Shown piece after piece: positions 1 through 5,285 of a DNA stretch of 7,909 nucleotides. A program made the position numbers and the translations under genes. The DNA comes from CAYYIS01 sp964470965. GTDB lineage: Bacteria; JAAXHH01; JABIQT01. The notes under the pieces were generated by a model. The model ran no database searches. It saw nothing but the letters and a program-made list of their open reading frames with translations, and was not told where the DNA came from. Within the stretch, counting starts at the first letter, position 1. Each line of letters starts with the position of its first letter. The DNA lies in NCBI GenBank assembly GCA_964470965.1, contig CAYYIS010000100.1, forward strand, positions 1 through 7,909, given 5' to 3'.

Positions 1-293
1 GGAGCCGGCCCGCCCGTGTTGTGTACCAGAATATCTATCCGTCCGAATGCATCCATCGCGCCATCGATGGTCCTCTCGATATCCTCTGCTTTACTCCAAT
101 CCGCCGCTACCGCACGCACTTCACTTCCGGTAATGCCGTGTATTTCCTCACCCGCCGCTTCGATTTCCGTTTGATTCCGGGCGCATATCACCAAGTCGGC
201 ACCTTCGGCAGCTAACCGATCAGCGCAGGCCCTTCCGAGTCCTTTACTTGCCCCTCCGATTACCGCAACTCGGCCTTTAATGCCAAGATCCAT
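1..293 (-). CDS. Short-chain dehydrogenase/reductase (SDR), N-terminal part, cut by left window edge
   Basis: The reverse strand from the ATG at 293 gives 97 codons open to the window edge. It begins with the Rossmann half of a classical SDR: a beta strand followed by GGASKGLG at residues 13-20 (the TGxxxGxG dinucleotide-binding motif, with G in place of T), ARN at 38-40 after the second beta strand, a D65 in the AADWS segment that normally contacts adenine, and HNTGGP at 91-96 in place of the usual NNAG. R39 after beta 2 suggests NADP(H) rather than NAD(H); that is inference from the family. The YxxxK catalytic site lies off the window, so activity cannot be checked and the substrate is unknown. 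The start is supported by an AGGAGG site about 7 bases upstream. It follows the sialidase-like gene by 14 bases on the same strand, so the two are probably one operon. Confidence 0.9.
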   Translation of the reverse strand, partial: MDLGIKGRVAVIGGASKGLGRACADRLAAEGADLVICARNQTEIEAAGEEIHGITGSEVRAVAADWSKAEDIERTIDGAMDAFGRIDILVHNTGGPA

Positions 294-307
294 CAATATC
301 CTCCTGA

Positions 308-1384
308 CTAAAACTGATCTATTAGCTCCTGTTCATGGTAGCATATGACCTTACAAGCAGCCTCAAGAGGATTATAGGTGTCCCATCGTTTATCCCAGGA
401 GCCTGCGGTGTAGTAAACGGTTGCCAATCTTCCGTTATCTTGACGCACAGTAGAAGGATAGCCGGAATCTCCTCCGGGCAGTGTATCATCTATCAGGAGG
501 CGCCTCTCCTCCCAGGATTCACCATTGTCTTTGCTGATAATACCCTGTACCCCAAACGGTTCATGTCGGCGCCCGAACGTCATTAAAATCCAATCGTTTC
601 CCAGCATCGTCAGGTCGGGCGGATGCTCTGAGGAATCATTCACTCTATTTAGATACCCCCACGTTGAACCGCCGTCCGATGACCTGCAAGTGTGAATCGC
701 CATCTCACTCCGTTTTTCCGACCGCGCGGCAAACAGGTACCTATCATCGGGTAGAACCAGAAAATCCGCTTCGTTCAAACCAAGCGCCACAAGAGACGGA
801 TTCCCCCACGTAAGGCCGTTATCTTCGGAGCGCAAGATAAACGTCGCGACCGTTCCTGGATCAACGGTTACAGTGCCGGACGGAACGTCTTCCGGAACCC
901 TCCCATAGATGGGCATGTGGAGAACTCCATGGACGGATCTGATCTTGCCAAAAGGAGATGAACCGTTTAGTTCCAGGTAATTCATGAGGATATCATTTTG
1001 CCAGGAACGACCGCCATCAGAAGAATAAACAACGCGAGTATCCTGCTTGCCCAACTCAGGTTTCCACATTCCATCCTCGTCATAATTGCACTGCCAGTGG
1101 TAGGCTAACACCACCGTGCCGTCCGGGGCTATGCCAAGAGCCGGGTTGCGGTCATCCCTTTCGCTGTCAGCGATGGTCACTGGGGCGTCCCATGTCTCCC
1201 CCCAGTCGAGGGAACGGCATACATCGAGCCGTCCGCCAAGGCCCATATGACCGGACCCTCCTCGATGTACCACGATGAGTTCGCCATCGCCCAGATCAGC
1301 AATGACCGGGAAATATCCCTGCCCCGTTACCACGTTTGATGCCGATGTGCCGGACAATTTCCGGATATCCAGATGTTCAGACAT
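308..1384 (-). CDS. Sialidase-family (BNR/Asp-box) protein, probably cytoplasmic
   Basis: A complete 358-residue protein with five Asp-box motifs (SxDxGxTW type): RSLDWGETW at 57-65, SSDGGRSW at 121-128, RSEDNGLTW at 185-193, RSSDGGSTW at 234-242 and SKDNGESW at 284-291. These mark turns between blades of a six-bladed beta-propeller of the sialidase superfamily. RNPALGIAPDGT (79-90) and the SGYPSTVRQDNGRL stretch (307-320) resemble segments shared by many bacterial sialidase-like proteins. No classical FRIP motif is obvious near the N-terminus, so cleavage of sialic acid is not established; related propellers act on other sugars or have no known substrate. No signal peptide or membrane segment is present, which points to a cytoplasmic enzyme acting on imported material. 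An AAGGAA ribosome site lies about 6 bases before the ATG. No sialic-acid catabolic gene (nanA, nanE or nanK type) is in the window. It is the first gene of a probable pair with the downstream SDR. Confidence 0.85.
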   Translation of the reverse strand: MSEHLDIRKLSGTSASNVVTGQGYFPVIADLGDGELIVVHRGGSGHMGLGGRLDVCRSLDWGETWDAPVTIADSERDDRNPALGIAPDGTVVLAYHWQCNYDEDGMWKPELGKQDTRVVYSSDGGRSWQNDILMNYLELNGSSPFGKIRSVHGVLHMPIYGRVPEDVPSGTVTVDPGTVATFILRSEDNGLTWGNPSLVALGLNEADFLVLPDDRYLFAARSEKRSEMAIHTCRSSDGGSTWGYLNRVNDSSEHPPDLTMLGNDWILMTFGRRHEPFGVQGIISKDNGESWEERRLLIDDTLPGGDSGYPSTVRQDNGRLATVYYTAGSWDKRWDTYNPLEAACKVICYHEQELIDQF

Positions 1385-1904
1385 AATCGTTCCTTCTGAA
1401 GTTTATTGTTGTATATGCATTTGATTCAACATGGATTGCCAGAATATCATGCGACATTACTTCCGGGTAATGGGGAAGTCAACAGGAAATTCCTTTGACA
1501 GCTTTCCATCGGCTAAGTACCTTTGCAACGTTACCGGTAGATTCTGTTGAATAGGGATCATGTAGATATCCAAACCACAAAACCGATCGTGATCTTCAGA
1601 TGGGATATTATTTAATGACGGCGATGTCCACCGGCTTCACGCTTGTTTTCAATGGGTGGCCGGCCTGGCTCAGAAGTGGATCGATTGAGACCTGTGAGAA
1701 CGTGGAAAATGAAGAGATTTTCCTGCGTCAGAGTCCCTTGCGCCAGGAGTCAGAAACATACGGAGAGATCAAGGGTGATTGGAAGCTGGCCAGAATGCCC
1801 GGGAGACTATCCATGCAATCCTCAATCCGCCGATGAAACCAGAATTTCGCCGGTCCGAAGATCTCTCTCAAGGTATGTCAAGCTTTGGAGAGGAGTAGCA
1901 TCAC
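1385..1904. other. Divergent intergenic stretch of about 520 bases without an intact gene
   Basis: This separates the leftward sialidase-like gene from the rightward VOC gene. No tRNA, rRNA, riboswitch, insertion sequence or repeat array is recognisable. A perfect TTGACA sits at 1495-1500 on the + strand; with a 17-base spacer the -10 would be TACCTT (1518-1523), only three of six matches, so any promoter here is weak. No convincing leftward promoter is visible for the sialidase-like gene. The right half (about 1593-1898) looks like eroded coding sequence and is listed separately. The last bases hold the ribosome site GGAGAGGAG (1887-1895) of the VOC gene. Confidence 0.6.
1593..1898 (+). pseudogene. 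Possible remnant of a degraded coding sequence, identity unknown
   Basis: One forward frame reads protein-like at both ends: 1593-1685 gives a 31-residue segment containing LHACFQWVAGLAQKWID, and 1779-1895 gives a segment containing ARETIHAILNPPMKPEFRR that ends at TAG 1896. Between them the frame is broken by stops at 1686, 1695, 1710 and 1776, while the neighbouring frame is open across that middle part. That pattern fits a gene that has gained frameshifts and stops. The terminal ARETIHAIL is faintly like the C-terminal helix of Gfo/Idh-type dehydrogenases, but I cannot assign a family. The final codons overlap the VOC ribosome site, as would be expected for the tail of a former upstream operon partner. 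The alternative is chance open frames in ordinary intergenic DNA. Confidence 0.3.
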
Positions 1905-2369
1905 ATGGCTGTGACGGGTGCGGATCATACCTGTTATACGGTTCGAGATATGGCGAAATCGCTCGCCTTCTACGAAGGCCTTCTCGGTTTTGAGATCGTC
2001 CATGAGCGTCCCGAGGTTACCACCGACTACTTTCGGGCCATCATCGGATTTCCGGCCGGTGTGGTTCACGCCGTTTTGCTCAATATCCCAGGATCGGACC
2101 ATCACCTGGAATTGTTTCAGTACAAGCATCCGCTGGGCGTGCCTCAGGATCTTACACCCAACAATCCTGGCAGCAGTCATATCGCCTATCATGTGGATGA
2201 CCTCGAAGCCATGTATCAGGCGATGCATGATGACATGATCGCGCTTGGCTGCTCTTTCGTGTGCGATCCCGTTTACCTCGACCAGGGCCCCAACCTGGGC
2301 GGGTGGGCGCTGTATATGTATGACCCCGACGGTATCCCCATAGAATTATTTCAGCCACCATCCGGTTAA
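1905..2369 (+). CDS. VOC-superfamily (glyoxalase/bleomycin resistance/dioxygenase fold) metalloprotein
   Basis: A 154-residue protein made of two beta-alpha-beta-beta-beta modules. Module 1 runs from DHTCYTVRDMAKSLAFYEGL (7-26) to LELFQY (68-73); module 2 runs from SSHIAYHVDDLEAMYQAM (90-107) to DPDGIPIELFQ (140-150). The four expected metal ligands are in place: H8, E69, H92 and E147. The protein is therefore likely an active divalent-metal enzyme such as a glyoxalase I-like lyase, an epimerase or a dioxygenase-type protein. The H/E/H/E set fits glyoxalase- or epimerase-like members better than extradiol dioxygenases, which use H/H/E, but the substrate cannot be read from sequence. The ATG at 1905 is preceded by GGAGAGGAG ending 9 bases upstream. 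It stands alone: the upstream stretch has no intact gene and the next gene has its own strong promoter, so a link to the suf operon is unlikely. Confidence 0.88.
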   Translation: MAVTGADHTCYTVRDMAKSLAFYEGLLGFEIVHERPEVTTDYFRAIIGFPAGVVHAVLLNIPGSDHHLELFQYKHPLGVPQDLTPNNPGSSHIAYHVDDLEAMYQAMHDDMIALGCSFVCDPVYLDQGPNLGGWALYMYDPDGIPIELFQPPSG

Positions 2370-2434
2370 AATACACACTCGAATTACATGTGCTATTGAG
2401 TCCGATTTCATATCCGACACATCCGTCAGGATTC

Positions 2435-2458
2435 AATCTTGACAAAATAGTCAGGTTT
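2435..2458. promoter_or_regulatory. Putative Rrf2/IscR-type operator overlapping the suf promoter
   Basis: A dyad is centred between 2446 and 2447. The core arms are TGAC (2440-2443) and GTCA (2450-2453) around the A/T-rich AAAATA. Outside the core, C2438 pairs with G2455, A2436 with T2457 and A2435 with T2458, so 7 of 9 positions per arm are symmetric. The layout resembles the E. coli IscR type 1 site, in which GACT and AGTC half-sites flank an A/T-rich centre, though here GAC and GTC are 6 rather than 7 bases apart. It covers the -35 box and most of the spacer, so a bound protein would block RNA polymerase. The obvious ligand is the Rrf2 protein encoded directly downstream, which suggests autorepression of the whole operon. 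The dyad is seen; binding and repression are inferred. Confidence 0.6.
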
Positions 2459-2467
2459 AGATATATT
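2439..2467 (+). promoter_or_regulatory. Sigma70-type promoter of the rrf2-suf operon
   Basis: The -35 box TTGACA (2439-2444) is a perfect consensus match. It is followed by an exact 17-base spacer and the -10 box TATATT (2462-2467, five of six). The expected transcription start is near 2474, giving a leader of about 23 bases before the rrf2 ATG at 2497. The leader carries the ribosome site AAAGGGA (2480-2486). This is the only strong promoter seen ahead of the suf genes, and no comparable one is evident in the short gaps inside the operon. Assignment rests on box matches and position only. Confidence 0.8.
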
Positions 2468-2496
2468 GAGGCCAAATTTAAAGGGACTGCTCAATT

Positions 2497-2991
2497 ATGA
2501 AAGTCACAGCACAGGAAGAATACGGCCTTCGTTGCATCCTGCAACTGGCAAAAAACTACGGGCGTGCCCCGCTGGTGAGTCGAATGATCGCCGACCAGGA
2601 AGGCCTGTCGGTAGATTACGTGACCAAACTATTGATGTTGTTACGACGGGCGAATCTGGTAGAAAGTGTGCGTGGTGCCAAAGGTGGGTACACACTATTG
2701 GGAGATCCCCGGACAGTAACGGTAGGTGAGGTAATACAGGCGCTCAGCACGGAAGGCCTGGTGGTCACCAGTACAGAGAGTGAGCACTGCAATCATTTTT
2801 CAGGTCACCTGTCAGAATGTATACATCTGGAAGGCTGCGGCATCCGTCCGGTCTGGGTTACCTTGTCCCGTTTTATAACTGGACTTCTGGATCAGATTTC
2901 CCTGGCAGATCTTCTGGGCGAGGAGGTTGAAGTGATGGGTGTGTTCGAGCTTGCGACCCAGGATACGGACTCGATACAAAAAGGTATTTAG
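2497..2991 (+). CDS. Rrf2-family Fe-S sensing transcriptional repressor (IscR/SufR-like)
   Basis: A 164-residue protein, normal for the family. The N-terminus MKVTAQEEYGLRCILQLAK is a typical Rrf2 helix. The winged helix-turn-helix covers about residues 28-66, with the recognition helix near SVDYVTKLLMLLRRANLV and the wing VRGAKGGYTL (58-67). The cluster-binding loop contains C98, C108 and C114 (spacing C-X9-C-X5-C), with H97 and H100 close to the first cysteine. E. coli IscR uses C-X5-C-X5-C, so this is a related but distinct spacing. The expected role is a cytoplasmic dimer that, when it holds an Fe-S cluster, represses the suf operon and releases it under iron shortage or oxidative stress. 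It is the first gene after the operon promoter and 19 bases ahead of sufB. Whether it is functionally SufR-like or IscR-like cannot be decided here, so no symbol is given. Confidence 0.9.
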   Translation: MKVTAQEEYGLRCILQLAKNYGRAPLVSRMIADQEGLSVDYVTKLLMLLRRANLVESVRGAKGGYTLLGDPRTVTVGEVIQALSTEGLVVTSTESEHCNHFSGHLSECIHLEGCGIRPVWVTLSRFITGLLDQISLADLLGEEVEVMGVFELATQDTDSIQKGI

Positions 2992-3010
2992 GAACCGAAA
3001 AGGAGAGAAG

Positions 3011-4444
3011 ATGGATTCTGTCGAAACCCTGGCTAACCAGGAATACAAATGGGGCTTCACGACCGATATAGAAACGGAAACGTTCCCTCCGGGATTGGAT
3101 GAAGACGTCATACGATTGATATCTTCAAAGAAAGAAGAGCCGGAATTTTTGCTTAACTGGCGCTTGAATGCGTATGAGTACTGGCTCAAACAAAAAGATC
3201 CTAATTGGGCATACATGGATTATCCACCGATTGACTACCATGACATCATCTATTACGCCGCTCCAAAAAACACGCCCGATTATAACAGTATAGATGAGGT
3301 GCCCGCCGAGCTGCTCGAGACATACGAAAAGCTCGGGATACCCCTTGAAGAGCAGAAAATGCTTGCAGGCGTGGCAGTCGATGCGGTTTTCGATAGTGTC
3401 TCTGTCGCTACCACCTTTCGCGAGGAACTCAAACAGCATGGGATCATCTTCTGTTCTTTTTCTGAAGCAGCCAAGGACCATCCTGATCTTATAGAGAAGT
3501 ACCTCGGCTCGGTCGTTCCATATCGCGACAACTATTTCTCCGCGTTGAATTCCGCCGTATTCAGCGACGGCTCATTCGTCTATGTCCCGCCCGGTGTTAG
3601 ATGCCCGATGGAATTGTCTACCTACTTCCGCATCAATGCCATGAATACGGGACAGTTCGAACGGACGCTCATCGTCGCGGACGAAGGCTCATATGTCAGT
3701 TATCTCGAGGGTTGTACCGCTCCGATGCGTGACACAAATCAGCTGCATGCGGCCGTAGTGGAACTGATTGCCCACAAGAATGCCCAGATCAAATATTCCA
3801 CAGTACAAAACTGGTATCCCGGTGATAAAGACGGCAAGGGTGGGATCTATAATTTTGTGACCAAGCGCGGGCTGTGCCAGGGCGAAAACGCCAAGATATC
3901 CTGGACCCAGGTGGAAACCGGTTCCGCCATCACCTGGAAATACCCCAGCTGCGTACTCAAGGGCGACAACTCGATCGGTGAATTCTACTCAGTCGCCCTT
4001 ACTAACAACCACCAGACTGCTGATACGGGTACCAAGATGATTCATGTGGGTAAAAACACACGCAGCACCATCGTTTCCAAGGGAATTTCCGCCGGGAAGG
4101 GTCAGAACATTTACCGCGGCCTTGTGGATGTGCTTAAAAAGGCGGACAGGGCCCGGAACTACACCCAGTGTGACTCCATGCTGATCGGTGATAGATGCGG
4201 TGCCCACACCTTCCCTTACATCAATGTCTCAAACAACACTGCCAATGTAGAGCACGAAGCATCCACGGCGAGAATCAGCGAAGATCAGCTGTTCTACTGC
4301 AAAACAAGGGGCATTTCTACCGAAGATGCCATTTCAATGATCATAAACGGGTTCTGTAAAGAGGTATTCCAGGAACTTCCCATGGAGTTCGCAGTGGAAG
4401 CCAAGAAATTATTAGGTATCAGTCTCGAAGGAAGCGTTGGTTAG
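3011..4444 (+). CDS. sufB: Fe-S cluster assembly scaffold protein SufB
   Basis: A 477-residue protein, the usual SufB length. SufB is the scaffold subunit of the cytoplasmic SufBC2D complex, on which sulfur and iron are assembled into a nascent cluster. Recognisable SufB segments include YVPPGVRCPMELSTYFRIN (191-209), NWYPGDKDGKGGIYNFVTKR (267-286), the CVLKGDNSIGEFYSVA region (314-329) and QCDSMLIGDRCGAHTFPYI (386-404). By eye, C396 in LIGDRCGAHT and E424 in RISEDQ match the residues reported as C405 and E434 in E. coli SufB, which are needed for cluster assembly at the SufB-SufD interface. The frame stays open upstream to an ATG at 2939, but that would overlap rrf2. The ATG at 3011 has AGGAG at 3001-3005 and starts at the expected N-terminus, so it was chosen. 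The C-terminal helices (about 436-470) are the expected SufC contact region. Confidence 0.97.
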   Translation: MDSVETLANQEYKWGFTTDIETETFPPGLDEDVIRLISSKKEEPEFLLNWRLNAYEYWLKQKDPNWAYMDYPPIDYHDIIYYAAPKNTPDYNSIDEVPAELLETYEKLGIPLEEQKMLAGVAVDAVFDSVSVATTFREELKQHGIIFCSFSEAAKDHPDLIEKYLGSVVPYRDNYFSALNSAVFSDGSFVYVPPGVRCPMELSTYFRINAMNTGQFERTLIVADEGSYVSYLEGCTAPMRDTNQLHAAVVELIAHKNAQIKYSTVQNWYPGDKDGKGGIYNFVTKRGLCQGENAKISWTQVETGSAITWKYPSCVLKGDNSIGEFYSVALTNNHQTADTGTKMIHVGKNTRSTIVSKGISAGKGQNIYRGLVDVLKKADRARNYTQCDSMLIGDRCGAHTFPYINVSNNTANVEHEASTARISEDQLFYCKTRGISTEDAISMIINGFCKEVFQELPMEFAVEAKKLLGISLEGSVG

Positions 4445-4490
4445 TTTCACAGGACATCAAGTCACGTAACACGGGAGAAAGCAGAACATC

Positions 4491-5255
4491 ATGGCTTTAC
4501 TGGAAATTTGCAATCTGCACGGGGGAATCAGGGACCTCGATATCCTTAAAGGGATCGATCTGACCATAAACGAAGGTGAAGTTCACGCCATCATGGGACC
4601 TAACGGCTCCGGCAAAAGCACCCTTAGCAAAGTTCTTTCCGGGCACGAAGAATACCAGCCCACTGCAGGTAAAGTTCTGTACCAGGGCCAGGACCTTTTG
4701 GAAATGACGCCGGAGGACAGGGCGAAGGAGGGGCTGTTTCTGGCATTTCAATACCCGGTGGAGATACCAGGCGTCAGCAACGCCTATTTTCTCCGGACCG
4801 CTATCAACGAACGTCGGCAGTACGAAGGCAAAGAAGAAATGAGCGCCGGTGAGTTTCTGAGGCATATGCGGTCCAAGATGAAGCTGGTGAATATGGACGA
4901 ATCGCTTGCAAACCGACCGGTGAACGAAGATTTTTCCGGTGGTGAAAAGAAGCGGAATGAGATCTTCCACATGGCCGTACTGGAACCCACACTGGCCATC
5001 CTGGACGAAACGGATTCCGGCCTTGATATCGATGCGTTAAAGATCGTATCTTACGGCATAAACCAGCAGCGGTCCGACAAAAACGGAATGATCGTCATCA
5101 CCCATTACCAACGCCTGCTGGATTATGTAGTCCCAGATTTCGTACATGTTATGTTTGAAGGACGCATCGTGAAATCCGGCGGCAAGGATCTCGCGCTTGA
5201 GCTGGAGGAACGTGGTTACGACTGGATTCGTGAGGAAATGACGGCAGCCGGTTAA
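4491..5255 (+). CDS. sufC: Fe-S cluster assembly ATPase SufC
   Basis: A 254-residue ABC-type ATPase without membrane segments, as expected for SufC. The motifs are complete and in order: Walker A GPNGSGKST (36-44), Q-loop glutamine Q87 in FLAFQYPVEIPG, signature FSGGEKKRNE (148-157), Walker B LAILDETDSGLD (168-179) with catalytic E173, and the H-loop H205 in VITHYQRLL. The SGGEKKRNE signature and the LDETDSGLDIDALK stretch are characteristic of SufC rather than of transporter ATPases. Two SufC subunits bind SufB and SufD, and ATP-driven dimerisation opens the SufB-SufD interface for cluster building. The start is 46 bases after the sufB stop; the GGGAGA site at 4473-4478 is 12 bases from the ATG, slightly long, so this gene may be translated at a somewhat lower rate or coupled to sufB. 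No abnormal residues were seen. Confidence 0.97.
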   Translation: MALLEICNLHGGIRDLDILKGIDLTINEGEVHAIMGPNGSGKSTLSKVLSGHEEYQPTAGKVLYQGQDLLEMTPEDRAKEGLFLAFQYPVEIPGVSNAYFLRTAINERRQYEGKEEMSAGEFLRHMRSKMKLVNMDESLANRPVNEDFSGGEKKRNEIFHMAVLEPTLAILDETDSGLDIDALKIVSYGINQQRSDKNGMIVITHYQRLLDYVVPDFVHVMFEGRIVKSGGKDLALELEERGYDWIREEMTAAG

Positions 5256-5258
5256 CTT

Positions 5259-5285
5259 GAGGTGAGAGGAAATGACCAGATAATG
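5259..5285 (+). promoter_or_regulatory. Unusual translation start region of sufD with a three-codon ORF
   Basis: A strong Shine-Dalgarno match GAGGTGA (5259-5265) is ideally placed for the ATG at 5272, but that frame reads only three codons (M-T-R) before TAA (5281-5283). The TAA shares its last A with the sufD ATG at 5283 (TAATG). A second, weaker site AGAGGA (5265-5270) lies 12 bases before 5283. The arrangement could let ribosomes terminate and restart directly on sufD, or it may be a chance ATG. An in-frame GTG at 5262 also exists but lies inside the Shine-Dalgarno sequence itself and lacks a site of its own. Confidence 0.5.

Larger units (their letters stand above)
2370..2496. other. Intergenic region between the VOC gene and rrf2
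   Basis: This 127-base gap holds the suf promoter and operator described separately. Upstream of them lies a small perfect dyad ATCC-GTCA-GGAT (2421-2432) ending 6 bases before the -35 box, and the pentamer TCCGA occurs at 2401-2405 and 2413-2417 with a further TCCG at 2422-2425. No GC-rich hairpin followed by a T run is seen after the VOC stop at 2369, so its terminator is either Rho-dependent or not recognisable. Confidence 0.5.

Noticed and set aside
1495..1523. TTGACA with TACCTT at 17-base spacing as a promoter
   Set aside because: The -10 box matches only three of six positions and nothing intact is transcribed directly downstream; it is mentioned in the intergenic entry only.
1385..1600. 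Riboswitch or small RNA upstream of the sialidase-like gene
   Set aside because: No known riboswitch core or long stem could be recognised by eye on either strand.
1600..1836. A 78-codon forward frame as an intact small gene
   Set aside because: There is no ribosome site before its ATG, its start is arbitrary, and protein-like content lies partly in the adjacent frame, so it fits a degraded sequence better.
1878..2228. A 116-codon reverse frame opposite the VOC gene
   Set aside because: It lies antisense to a gene with complete family motifs and has no recognisable protein content; it is a shadow frame.
2370..2430. Intrinsic terminator after the VOC gene
   Set aside because: No stable GC-rich stem followed by a T run was found; the repeated TCCGA motifs are direct, not inverted.
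2939..3010. A 24-codon N-terminal extension of sufB to an upstream ATG
   Set aside because: It would overlap the end of rrf2, is rich in R and K unlike a SufB N-terminus, and has no ribosome site, while 3011 has AGGAG at the right distance.
5262..5264. GTG as the sufD start
   Set aside because: It lies within the GAGGTGA ribosome site itself and has no separate upstream site; the ATG at 5283 is more plausible, though not proven.
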